Below, in pieces: positions 12,001 through 22,715 of a stretch of DNA of 64,000 nt. The DNA comes from Immersiella caudata (lineage: Eukaryota > Ascomycota > Sordariomycetes > Sordariales > Lasiosphaeriaceae), in assembly GCA_030512335.1 (NCBI GenBank), contig JAULSU010000007.1, forward strand, positions 2,170,001-2,234,000. Direction: 5' to 3'. How positions within the stretch are numbered: the first letter of the stretch is position 1; every line of letters begins with the position of its first letter. The position numbers and the translations under genes are program-made. The notes under the pieces were generated by a model. It was not told where the DNA came from and made no database searches. It saw only the letters and a program-made list of their open reading frames with translations.

Positions 12001-12121
12001 CGCTGTCGTCGCTCGCATCGCGCTTCCTTTTGGTGGACGAATTGATGGAAGCGGGCGAGTCTGGACGCGACAGTGCAGCGACGCCGTTGACCTGCATCGT
12101 GGCAAGGCCCGGCGAAGCCAT
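9021..12121 (-). CDS. RSC58: Probable RSC complex subunit Rsc58 with long P/Q/H-rich tail
   Basis: The exons are 12121-11889 and 11796-9021 (phase 2 junction), giving about 1002 residues. The ATG at 12121 begins MASPGLATMQVNG; an in-frame ATG at 12337 would add 72 residues of Arg-rich leader. The first 600 residues match the layout of yeast Rsc58. There is a degenerate bromodomain-like N-terminus (LIRDFFDVLQ, then LFRDFDQITKAHIKGLE), then VLTTVG. A central block follows, with SLTQILPEV, LTFYHPELTEKSKYRTG, SSFAPSKDDSAAIIPSRQ and GGVWWTRVGQKYF, which parallels the Rsc58 stretch ending in a GLIWLERIGY-type motif. The remaining ~400 residues are Pro/Gln/His/Met low complexity. The role would be in RSC chromatin remodelling. 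The homology was recognised from pattern order, so it is moderate, not certain. Confidence 0.62.
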
Positions 12122-12337
12122 GTCGGGTGGGCGGTGCGATGCGGTGCCTCGGCGGGCGGCGGGCGGCGAGCGTTTGGAAGTGGTTGGTGGTCCCCGGAGG
12201 GGGATGAGATGGTGGTGCTCAACGAGCCGGGTTTGTCGCGCCGATTCGCGTTCGCGAAGGGAGGTTGCTCGGGGCTTGGTACCAGCTCCAAAAAACTTCG
12301 TTGTCGGCAACTCGGTGGGGTGAAAGTCATCCAACAC

Positions 12338-13007
12338 AAACGAATAGGATTGCTAGAGAACTCCAGAAATCGATTAGATGCCCACCTCGCACGGCATAAG
12401 GTGTCTTCTGATCATTTCCTAGGATAGCAGCGTTGTGTTGAAAGTCTGGAAGTCGGCATTCTGGTCTCAGCAAAAAGCCAGCACGAGGCTAATCCACGCT
12501 AAGGCCGTTTTGGGGACTAGCGCCTCCAAATGCGTGAGACCGCACGTGACCTCTCTTGTCACGGTCGACAAGTCGAAGTACCTCCCGCCAGCGTTTCAAT
12601 GCACCCAATCCAGTTGGCCGATTTCAGCGCAGAGGATGCAACGCAGCCCAGACAGCAGAAGGCAGGCACGGATTGCTTACATTGGCTCCGCGCAACGATG
12701 GTATTGTGAGCCCATCGACTTCCTATGTGTACTGCAGCTTGGACTTCTAGATGTGTGGGACAGATTTTAGGTTCAATGTTTTATTTTTACTTTACAAAAG
12801 GAAACCTAAGTAGAGTGTCTCGAGCGCCAACAGCGTCGCCAGCAATAAGACTCCAAAGTATGGAAACTGAAGTGCTGCAATCCACGACACAAAAAACTGT
12901 GTTACCCCCATGCCAAAGCCGCTCAAGAAGTGCACGCCGCACCAATTATTGCCCTGTTTGGCCGACCACTGTTCCAAGATCCAACATGACTTGCGCTGTA
13001 ATACCAA
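12338..13007. other. Intergenic region upstream of RSC58-like gene and downstream of PEP4
   Basis: No gene is seen. The PEP4 3' untranslated region and the RSC58-like promoter must lie here. An AT-rich run (tttatttttactttacaaaag near 12781-12801) is the only compositional feature. Confidence 0.45.
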
Positions 13008-14312
13008 TTACTTTGCCTCAGCGATGGCCACAGTGTTGGCGCCGAGATCGTAGACGCTGTAGTACCTCCGGAGGAACGCGTCACCGAGGATAGCGATGGG
13101 TCCAGGAGGCGAGGGAAAGTCCATACCCATAAAGGTCGAAATGCAGCTGCCAGACAGCTCCAAAATGTAGTCATATGGGCTGAGGGCGAACTCGTGACCG
13201 GCAAGGGTGAAGGTGACGTCCTTCAGGCTGTCGCGTTTGCTGCAGTCGACGGAATACTGTCCGTTATAACCCTTCTTGGCGCCGATCTGGGCATTCAACA
13301 TCTCGGCGAGCTGGCTAGGCAGAGCGATCAGAGAAGTGCCGGTGTCGAGGATGATTCCAGTGTTCTCGAGCTCCGCCTTGTCCTCGCCGTATGCGATCGC
13401 ATCAAAGTCCACCTCCCAATAAGCCTTGCGTCTGAGGGGGATTGTTGTGAGCTTGCCCTTGTAGTGGCTGCTGTCGACGCCACCGAAGACAACCTCAGAC
13501 TGCCCCTCTTGGTCGGCCAAATAAAATGCAAACACGGGCTCGTCGATCAGCTTCTGCTCAATCATCTTGTAGAAGGGAGGGACGATGCGGTTGACCGAGA
13601 TAGTGTCATAGCCGAGACCCATGATGCCGTCAAATCTGCCAAATGCAAAGGCCAGACCTGGCTCGCTTGTGGCTTCAGCGAAGTCTTGGCCCTTGATGGT
13701 GATGTCACCAATGGTGACGGTGTCTTGCGAGACAAAGCCGCTGAGAGCGCCGGACCCATACTGAATGTCAAACGCGGTCCCGTTGCCCTTGTATGTGGAG
13801 GACGACGACGAGTCGTACTTGGAGTGAAGGTAGCAGGCAATCGACCCGCACTCGGAAGAGGGAACCCAGAGGTTGGAACTGCCAGTGTCCAGAACGACCT
13901 TGAAGCTCTGGGGGGGAGTTCCGATTGTGATTTCCGAGAAATCTAGCTCAAAGTTAGAAACATGCAACAAAGAAATTTGGGGGATCATGTGGGAATACGC
14001 ACACTGAGCGTTCATAAAGTTCGAGATTGGAACGGGATGGTTGCCGTTGGCCTTCACTTGCATTCCGTTGAAGACAGCGTCGGTATGGGTCTGGGGCCGG
14101 ACACCCATGTACTTCTGACCGAGATGTTGAACTTGCGCATCGATAGGCATCGACTCCTGTATCCACCATCATCAACGCACGTACGCGACACCAGTTTCGA
14201 GCAATGCACATACCAGCTGCTCAGCGAGGGGGACCTTCTTGAGCTTCATCTTGTGCGTAGCCGCCTGGGCGGAGCCGAGCAGCACAGCTGCTGTCAGCAG
14301 AGCACCCTTCAT
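13008..14312 (-). CDS. PEP4: Vacuolar aspartic protease, proteinase A
   Basis: The exons are 14312-14214, 14156-14003 and 13942-13008, giving 395 residues. The second intron uses a GTGCGT donor. The N-terminus is a signal peptide (MKGALLTAAVLLGSAQA) followed by a basic propeptide with LKKVPLAEQL. The mature enzyme has both catalytic aspartates of the pepsin fold: VLDTGSSNLW near residue 105 and ILDTGTSLIA near 290. The flap Tyr lies in IQYGSGALSGF. Cys pairs (CGSIACY) and the C-terminal LGDAFLRRYYSVYDLG are in place. Length and sequence order match Neurospora PEP-4 and yeast Pep4, the activator protease of the vacuole. Nothing is missing, and the enzyme should be active. Confidence 0.97.
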
Positions 14313-16461
14313 CTTGGGCGGTTTAGGCGGAAACGATCAAGAGTGAGAGGAAGTCGATGAAAGTGAACGGAATAGCCAGCTATTGTCACTGGCGATGTTT
14401 GCTGATGATGATGAATGGAGAAGATGGTTGTCGAGGGAATGCGACTGATAAGAGACGAGGAGCTGGGGTGGCGGAGAAGTGATGGGGCAAAGTGGAGAGC
14501 AGAAGGTCCGCATGACTGTGCCTGGGAACCGACCCTGGCCTACTTCGGCTGGGCCAATGACGCACCCCATCTTGCAGCCTTCCGGATTTGGCGGGGAAGG
14601 ACCACACCCTCCTGCCAGCCGCCCAGCAACCATCCGCCAAGAGCTTTCAATCTTGCCGAGTCCTGGAGACTGGCGCCTCGCCCGTTGTTGTGAAACCTTG
14701 GCGTTTTGTGTTCAGAAAGGTTCCGGTTGTTCCAGCTGCTCCGAGCTGTGTATTCCGAGCCTCCCGTCGGGAAGCAATGGACACTTCGTTCAATTCAGCT
14801 TCGGTTATGAAGAAAGTGTAAGCCTCGACAACTTCCAAGGCTGCTTGCGCTTACCCAAGTGCTAAGCGATCATCGCCGGATGGCGTGGCCCTCCACGTGG
14901 GCTGCCTTTGGCCCATCGCCCGCTCAGGTGTGCAACAGTGGTTCAGCCCTGCTTTCCGGAGTAGAAAGCCCGCCCGGGCATCTCTCTGAGGTGTCTAGAA
15001 GCTTCAACATCGGAAACAGCGACACGGATTATGCTTACGAGCGACTGCTCTCGTCAGGTACCGGGCTCCCATTACACACCGGGAGCGAAAGCTCGTTTCT
15101 CGAGCGTTACACAGACGGTTCTCGCTTGCTGCAGTACTGCTGCTGGCAGGTGCTTGGTTCTGGTGAAGACATCTGCGCAATGCGAAACCGAGCACCCAAT
15201 CTCAGTCAAGACGTAGATGAAAGACAAGGACAAGCATCTAACCGTTCAGCCTCAACTCAATCCGAAGACTTCACAACTGTCTTCCCGTAGCTTGCAATCA
15301 TCGTATTCCTCAGTACGCGCCGAGAGAACAAGCTTGTTAACCCAAGAAATCGGGCTCTCTCAATGGAGCAAATTGGGCATCTCCTGCACGCAAAGGACGT
15401 GGATGAGAGGAATTCCCCTGGTCTCTTTTTCTGGCAAGCAAGAACCCCATGAAGAGCGCGGAGAAGGCCACAGCGGTAGCATGGTAAAGCGACTTGATGG
15501 CGCGCTTGTTCCCTCCATTCCGAGCTTAGTTTGATACGAATTCAGCGGAAGCACGCATTCACCTCAAACTTACCTATTTCCCTTGTCCAGTTTATGTACT
15601 GGTCGGTGGTGGGGAGTACACCGACAACAGCTCTGGTCCAGCGTCTCCGATCCGAGTGGGTCCTCCGAGTTGCTAGTCCGGTCTCGCCGTAGCGTTTGCC
15701 AGCCATCCGCGCCCTTCAAGGATCGCGGTCGTTATGACATCGCCTACGCTGAACAGCACCGCAGGCGGGTACCTTGCAGCCTCAGTGTCTCCCAAGTTCC
15801 CCAATCCCGGGAGCGGCAGATCGGCCTCAGCTCCGATGAACACATCCAGGCTCAACCTAGAGTCCGGCACAAGACCCGACCTCGGCAGCCGATGCCGACC
15901 CCATGGGCTCGCAGGAGTGAACACCAACGATCGTTGGAAAGTCAATTTGCCTTCAAAGAAGTCTGCCTGACAGCCACGGAGAAGATACATACATACAACT
16001 GGCTAAGTAGAAAGATGGAGACAGTGCCTCTGCATCGGAGTGAGGAAACAGCACAGAACGACTTTTGCGATAAGAATGCAGCGGGACAGCGCGATAACAG
16101 GTCAAACCGGGGAAAGTTTCCAGCCCCGCACCAATGATCTCCAGGCCCACAAGTCGCTCTCCCGCCTGAGAGCCGAGCTCCCAGCCAAGCCGGACATTTG
16201 CCTCTCGGAGCTTGACTAACACTTGTGCTGCAATTCTCGCTGGTGGCGTCTTAGTAGCCGTCCCCGCTAACGGTGACTGGATGCGTCGTCCGAGCCCGCA
16301 TACAACTGTTGAACAATTTTTCAGTGTGGTGGGGCAGCTCTCTCCTTCAACCACCCCGCCATCATATAAGCTCGAGATCTTTCCGTGTGCGAACTGAGCT
16401 TCTCAACTTCACCTTTGACCTACCTCACCACAACACTCAATTCCGCCCCAAGATCGTCAAC
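14313..16461. other. Long intergenic region, PEP4 and SHMT promoters
   Basis: These 2.1 kb lie between the divergent PEP4 and SHMT starts. Several open frames of 90-184 codons (for example 15583-16137 +, 14479-14865 +) overlap on both strands. They show no domain, signal or intron pattern, so I treat them as chance frames in GC-balanced DNA. Pyrimidine-rich runs just before 16462 fit a promoter/leader of a highly expressed gene. Confidence 0.5.
16365..16370 (+). promoter_or_regulatory. TATA-like box of SHMT gene
   Basis: The string catcatataagctc holds TATAAG about 92 bases before the SHMT start codon and is followed by a CT/CA-rich leader. Position and sequence fit a core promoter TATA element. 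This is inference from sequence only. Confidence 0.45.
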
Positions 16462-18080
16462 ATGGCTACCTATGCGCTCTCCCAGTCTCACAAGGAGGTT
16501 TGTGAAGCAACCCGCGCTGAGAGGCAGTGGTTCGTACGAGTAACTGACTCACCGCCTCCAGCTTCTTGAGAAGCCCTTGGTCGAGTCCGACCCCCAGGTC
16601 GCTGAGATCATGGTATGTTTGGATGTCAAGTCGCCAGTGGGCTGGGCAGCGTACTGACCCCCTTCGTAGAAGAAGGAGATCCAGCGCCAGCGCGAGTCCA
16701 TCATCCTCATCGCCTCGGAGAACGTCACCTCCCGTGCTGTCTTCGATGCTCTTGGCTCGCCCATGTCCAACAAGTACTCTGAGGGGTACCCCGGCGCTCG
16801 CTACTATGGCGGCAACCAGCACATCGACGAGATCGAGACTCTGTGCCAGAATCGTGCCCTCGAGGCCTTCCACCTCGACTCGGCCAAGTGGGGTGTCAAC
16901 GTCCAGTGCTTGAGCGGCAGCCCTGCCAACCTCCAGGTTTACCAGGCTATCATGCCCCCCCACGGAAGACTGATGGGCTTGGATCTCCCCCACGGTGGCC
17001 ATCTCAGCCACGGCTACCAGACCCCCCAGCGCAAGTAAGGATACAGCCACCTCCCTCCCCCGAGCCACGCTCGCTGACAAGCACCCCAGGATTTCCGCTG
17101 TCTCGACCTACTTCGAGACCATGCCGTACCGTGTCAACCTTGAGACCGGTATCATTGACTACGACCAGCTCGAGAAGAACGCCGTGCTGTTCCGCCCCAA
17201 GATTCTCGTCGCCGGTACCTCAGCATACTGCCGATTGATCGACTATGCCCGCATGCGCAAGATTGCAGACTCCGTTGGCGCCTACCTGGTCGTCGACATT
17301 GCCCACATCTCCGGCCTTGTCGCCTCGGGCGTTATTCCCTCCCCTTTCGAGTACGCCGACGTTGTCACCACCACCACCCACAAGTCCCTTCGTGGCCCTC
17401 GTGGCGCCATGATCTTCTTCCGCCGCGGTGTGCGCTCCACCGACCCCAAGACCGGAAAGGAGACCCTTTATGACCTTGAGGACAAGATCAACTTCTCCGT
17501 CTTCCCCGGTCACCAGGGCGGCCCCCACAACCATACCATCACCGCCCTCGCCGTCGCTCTCAAGCAGGCTGCCTCCCCCGATTTCAGGCAGTACCAGGAG
17601 AAGGTGGTCGCCAACGCCAAGGCGCTGGAGAATAAGTTCAAGGAGCTTGGCCTCAAGCTCGTGTCCGATGGCACTGACTCTCACATGGTCCTCATTGACC
17701 TGCGACCGCTCAGCCTCGACGGTGCTCGTGTTGAGGCCGTCCTTGAGCAGATCAACATCGCTTGCAACAAGAACAGCGTGCCTGGCGACAAGAGCGCCCT
17801 GACCCCCGGTGGTCTCCGCATTGGTACCCCGGCCATGACCAGCCGTGGCTTCGGCGAGGGCGACTTCGAGAAGGTTGCCAAATACATTGACGAGAGCATC
17901 AAGATCTGCAAGGAGGTCCAGGCTGCGCTTCCCAAGGAGGCTAACAAGCTGAAGGATTTCAAGGTCAAGGTGGCCAGCGGCTCAGTCCCCCGCATCAACG
18001 AGCTCAAGAAGGAGATCGCGTCTTGGTGCGAGACCTTCCCCCTCCCCGTTGAGGGCTGGAGGGTGGATGCCGGTCTCTAA
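16462..18080 (+). CDS. SHM2: Serine hydroxymethyltransferase, cytosolic
   Basis: The enzyme interconverts serine plus tetrahydrofolate with glycine plus methylene-tetrahydrofolate (PLP enzyme, one-carbon pool). The exons are 16462-16497, 16562-16612, 16670-17034 and 17090-18080, giving 480 residues. The first 12-residue exon is followed by a 17-residue exon, a typical fungal 5' pattern. Visible motifs are the start of the fold (IASENVTSRAV), NKYSEGYPGARYYGG, the substrate region HGGHLSHGYQTP, and the PLP lysine in TTTTHKSLRGPRG near residue 250. The C-terminus is KEIASWCETFPLPVEGW. There is no mitochondrial presequence, so this is the cytosolic form (Neurospora 'for'). Codon use is strongly C-ending, suggesting high expression. 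Confidence 0.97.
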
Positions 18081-19079
18081 ACGGCCGATGCTGTAAATAT
18101 GAGGACACGAGAGACGGAGGTTGCATGTTCAACAAAGATGTAGATGGGTAAAGGGGCGTCGTCGTTTTTCGGCTTTGCATTGCGATCTTCAACACAGGGA
18201 TATGGGTATAGGAAACACGGGAATCGGAGAAAATCACCATTTTGCAAGGCATTTCATCAGGCGTTTGCAAACTGGGGTTATTGGTCATCAACTTACCAGT
18301 TCGGTACCGGGTGGAGTTCGGCTTCGATGAGGCTTCGTACGGAAACACGTACGTAGAGCGGCTGCTTCAACGCGGTTGGCCGGGTTGGAAATAATTTGAA
18401 TATTATCATTACCTAAACGGTACTAAGGAATGTTTCCAGTGTCGTTTCCTCATTCGTGGAATGAGTTCAAACCATCCGAGGCCTCGCCGCGCAGAGAAGA
18501 ACTCTTCGGGGTCTGACTCGAAGAGGGGAAACACAGCAGAGCCGGTACGTCCCGGGAACATATACATTATCACCTATCTGAGCCCGGTATTCTACCAAGC
18601 GGATGCCGATGGGCGCGTTTCGGCCCCTCTGGAGCCGAAGCGGATGAGCCCGCCGCCATAGCCGGCACGGGTAATCAACCGAACAATTACGTGACGCGAT
18701 AGGCCGGTCTACACCTTTTGGCATGGGGAAGTCGAGATATGGAGAATATTTTCCGCCGGGTTTGGGCGTCACTATGGCTAAATAATCTGGTGCGCACATA
18801 CCTGGATCGAAAGAGAACCTCGACAGGATATGCTCCGCGATGTGCCGCGGATAGTCATCGGTATATATTTTGAGCTTCTGCGGTAGTGTGCCTTGGAATA
18901 AATATATTTGCTTCCCGCCCTGGGATGTCATAGGTTGGATCTTGATTTAACATCTGTGTTGAAAGGAGGTCGTGGAGCTGGTCACGTTGAGGAAGGCACA
19001 TCTCTTTCGTTCCTTCCTAGCACCAAGCTTCCGCCTTGAGTACAACCCGAGAGGGCAGGAGCACTAACTGTATGCCAAA
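18081..19079. other. Intergenic region, SHMT 3' side and GH3 promoter
   Basis: The stretch contains the SHMT 3' end and the upstream region of the beta-glucosidase. A 154-codon frame (18467-18931, minus) begins with protein-like residues but loses this character after about 80 codons and overlaps a regulatory-looking site, so I do not call it a gene. One XlnR/XLR-1 type motif is listed separately. Confidence 0.45.
18776..18782 (+). promoter_or_regulatory. GGCTAAA motif, XlnR/XLR-1-type binding site
   Basis: GGCTAAA is the consensus bound by the fungal (hemi)cellulase activator XlnR/Xyr1/XLR-1. This single copy lies about 300 bases before the GH3 start codon in the right orientation. One 7-mer can occur by chance; its position before a plant-biomass gene is what makes it worth listing. 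Confidence 0.4.
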
Positions 19080-22000
19080 ATGTTCCTTCTAGTTTCTAGC
19101 TTCGCGCTAGCAGCTTCTCTCTTTTTTTCTACCACTTCCGCAGCAATCAACCCCTATTCAGCTGGGTATCCATCCCCATGGGCTTCAGGTGGTCTGGGAT
19201 GGGATGAAGCGTTCATCAAGGCAAAGGAGTTCGTGGCGGGTTTGACGCTCGTCGAAAAGGTGAACTTGACTACCGGAACAGGCTGGGAAGCAGATCGATG
19301 GTGGGTTCAGATTTTGTATTATCGAATTTGGATGTAAAATTGCTGACACTCCAGGACAGCGTTGGTGTCACCGGGTCAGTTCCGAGGCTTGAGTTTAGAG
19401 GGCTCTGTCTTCAGGATGGACCGCTAGGCATTCGTTATAGTAAGTGGATAAAGCATTTATGCCAGTGTCTAGGGGAGAAAGTGGTCTTCTAGGTCATGGT
19501 AGCTGACTATAGGAAGCCGAGGGAAACTCCGCCTTTCCCGCAGGAATAAATGTCGGAGCAACATTCAGCAGACGTTTGATGCGTCTGCGCGGCGAGGCTA
19601 TGGGCTCAGAGTTTCGCGATAAGGGAATTGATGTGCAGCTTGGGCCGGCCGCTGGACCATTAGGTCGTGTCCCTCAAGGCGGTAGGAACTGGGAGGGTTT
19701 CAGGTAGGTCCTGGAATGAAAACTCGCAAGCGTGTTCTGACAGCTTGGCAGCCCTGACCCCTATCTCACTGGTGTTGCCATGGTCGAGACAATTCAGGGA
19801 ATCCAGAGCAGAGGGGTCATCGCGTGCGCCAAGCACTATATCCTCAACGAACAAGAACACTTTCGCAACTCGATCAGCGTCAAGATTGATGATCGTACAC
19901 TACACGAGCTATATCTCTGGCCATTTGCGGACTCGGTTCGCGCTGGCGTAGGGTCAATTATGTGTTCTTACAACAAGGTCGAAGCGATTTACTCGTGCGA
20001 AAATAACTGGACGACGAATTACATTCTGAAGAACGAGTTGAGCTTCCAAGGGTTCGGTGAGTGCTCATGCTCTATCTTGTTGCCAGGCACGTGTTGTTGA
20101 CATCAAAGTTTTAGTTGTGTCTGACTGGGGGGCACAAAAGACCACGCTTGGATCCGCCCTGAACGGACTGGACATGGCCATGCCGGGGGGGCCATTTTCT
20201 CCTACACCAGGGCCATATAGTGGCGCTATATGGGGCGGTTTATTGACCGAGGCGGTATTACGTGGAGATGTTCCGCAATGGCGCCTCGACGACATGGTTG
20301 TGCGTATAATGGCGGCATACTTCAAAGTCCACACCGGAAACTACACAACGAGACCGGATATCAACTTCTCCAGCTGGGAGAAGAAGGCGGAGGGGTATTT
20401 ACACCCGTCGTCTAAGTCATCATGGGGAGTGGTAAACGACTTTGTCAACGTTCAGCGCGATCATGCGAAACTGATCCGCGAGATTGGCGCCAAGTCGGTT
20501 GTTCTGCTCAAGAACTCGAATTCAGCACTCCCATTGAAGAAACCTGCCAGCATAGCCGTCGTCGGTCGAGACGCCCAAGATGACCCTCTTGGTCCAAATG
20601 CTTGCGTGGAACGGGCGTGTATCAATGCCACTGTTGCCATGGGATGGGGATCCGGCACTGCGGAGTTTCCCTATCTCATCTCCCCGTCAACAGCACTCAA
20701 GGCTCGCGCGGCTGCCGACGGTACTGCTTTTATCAGCACAGTCGGAAACTGGAATCTAGACGAGGCGCAAGCAGTAGCGCAAAACGCTTCCGTGGCCATA
20801 GTCTTTGCTACCGCACATGCCGGTGAGGACTTCGTTGCTGTGGACGGGAACAAAGGCGATCGCAATAACCTCACGCTGTGGGACAATGGCGATGCTCTGA
20901 TCCGGGCCGTAGCAGCTGTCAACAACAACACCATGGTCGTTTTGCACACGGCTGGACCAGTTGTTCTCGACTACGCTAAGGCACATCCTAACGTTACTGC
21001 TATTTTGTGGGCAGGCTATCCAGGTCAGGAGTCTGGTAACGGCTTAGCGGATGTGCTGTACGGGAACGTCAACCCCCAAGGCCGTTCCCCCTTTACCTGG
21101 GGCAAATCGGTTGAGGAGTACGGCGCCCAGCTTCTCTTCACCGCACCGGACCCCCGAAACCCCACTCAAAGTTTTGACGAGGGCGTGTTCATCGACTATC
21201 GACACTTCCAAAAGGCAGGTATCTCGCCGGTCTGGGAATTCGGCTTTGGACTAAGTTATACCACCTTTGAGTATTCGAGCCTGAAGATAGTTGGCCACAC
21301 CGCAGATGACACATTCACCCCGGCGCAGGTGGTGAACGAAGGCTTGACGGATCCCGGTGGGTTTCCCCTTTCCGCCGTATGGCTCCTGATGTGGCTATTC
21401 ATGGCTTTGTTGGATGTCTCGAGCGTTGCGTGAGCACGCCTAGGACATTGCGTTGGCTAGAAAACACCTTGAAGAGAAATAACTGACGGATATTTACCAC
21501 AGCTCCGACATTCGGAACATTGGATCGGAGCATCAGTGCAAACATCCCGCCCGTAGGATTCAAAAAGATCTGGCCGTATGTGTACTCGTGGCTAAGCGGA
21601 CCAAATGTCACAATAGCGCAAAATACTGCGGCAGTGACGCCTGCCACCAATGGTTCCGAACAGCGGGTGTTGCCCGCTTCAGGCGCGCCAGGAGGAAACC
21701 CAAGGTTATACGACACGATGTATACCGTTACCGTTGACATCAAGAACACAGGGCCTGCTCAAGGAACGGAAATCCCCCAGCTGGTGAGTAGTACTCTTTC
21801 CATCGCTGTTTCAACAGGTTGATACTCACACCGACTAAGTACGTTCAACTGGGGGGAGAGGAAAACCCTTGGGGGGTCCTGCGTGGCTTCGATGATGTGA
21901 CGCTCGCCCCAGGTGAGACCAAACCTGTGAAATTCGAGCTCACAAGAAGGGATATCAGTAATTGGAACAGTACAAGCCAGAACTGGGAGATCTGGAGCAA

Positions 22001-22088
22001 GCAGAAGTTCGTGTTTGTTGGATCGAGCTCGAGCAGGATACGACTGAATGCGACATTGCCTACACCACCGGGGATGGTTTGGTCATGA
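19080..22088 (+). CDS. Secreted GH3 beta-glucosidase
   Basis: Seven exons encode 854 residues: 19080-19300, 19360-19439, 19517-19703, 19752-20056, 20115-21356, 21503-21783 and 21840-22088. The signal peptide (LVSSFALAASLFFSTTSAA) is followed by a GH3 N-terminal barrel with LCLQDGPLGIRY, AFPAGINVGATFSRR, GPLGRVPQGGRNWEGF and ACAKHYILNEQEHFR. The nucleophile Asp lies in VVSDWGAQ. The alpha/beta sandwich follows (SVVLLKNSNSALPL, AILWAGYPGQESGNGLADVL, FGFGLSYTTFEYS). A C-terminal fibronectin-III-like domain ends the protein (VKFELTRRDISNW). It should hydrolyse cellobiose outside the cell. The second intron must end at an unusual AAG (19514-19516) to keep the frame; the better TAG four bases earlier (19510-19512) shifts it. 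No other lesion is seen. Confidence 0.94.
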
Positions 22089-22715
22089 GCGTAGGGGGGG
22101 GGGAGCTTGGCATCTTAATCCGGTTTGATGTTTCGAATCGGACAAAGTGTAAAAAGGGTTGGCCTCTCAATGCAGGTACACGAGAGAAAGGTTGGCCTCA
22201 TTCTGATTTGGCGGTTTAACGAGTTGAAGGTGCCGATTTAGACTTCAACTCGCTGGCGCTTAGATCCAGGTAGCCGAAGACAACATTACTCAAGGCAAAC
22301 AACGGTGCACAACTGGCAACCCACTACCCGGAGAGGAACCTACGATGTCATCCGCACATTCAACATTCAACCAAGCGAAGGAGGTCAGGACAAGCTTTGA
22401 GGTAGCGAGCGGCTGTCACGGCCCGCAAAGTCTCGGTACTGTCGCCCTTCCACACCGCCGATTCTTGGCGCATTGCTGGCGAGTCACAAAATCCACCTCA
22501 CGAGAGTAAACAGCACGCCTGGCTTGAAAGGGGGTATTTGGAGTCGATTTGATCGCACTGCCTACAACACTCCAATAAAGCAAGACAAGTACGTAGCATC
22601 CCCAACCGATGGACAGCAAAGGACGGTGTGATAAAGATGGGGATGCATGACATTCTTCGCAGCCAGTCAGTCCTATCCAAACTAAGCCGCACCAACCGAA
22701 CAAAGCCAACAGCAA
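22089..22715. other. Intergenic region between convergent GH3 and MFS genes
   Basis: Both genes end into this stretch. It starts with a G-tract (tagggggggggg near 22092-22102) and shows no coding frame with protein character. Confidence 0.45.

Noticed and set aside
15583..16137. 184-codon + frame upstream of SHMT
   Set aside because: Composition is Arg/Ser/Gln rich without domains, it overlaps frames on the other strand, and it lies in the expected SHMT promoter region.
18467..18931. 154-codon minus-strand frame with a protein-like first half
   Set aside because: The start is AT rich and the first 80 residues look plausible, but the rest becomes Arg/Leu/Cys noise. There is no intron that improves it, and it overlaps the GH3 promoter with its GGCTAAA site. 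It could be a gene relic, but nothing supports it.
22089..22219. Possible extension or second gene after the GH3 stop
   Set aside because: The frame at 21962-22219 is a shadow of the last GH3 exon and has no independent support.
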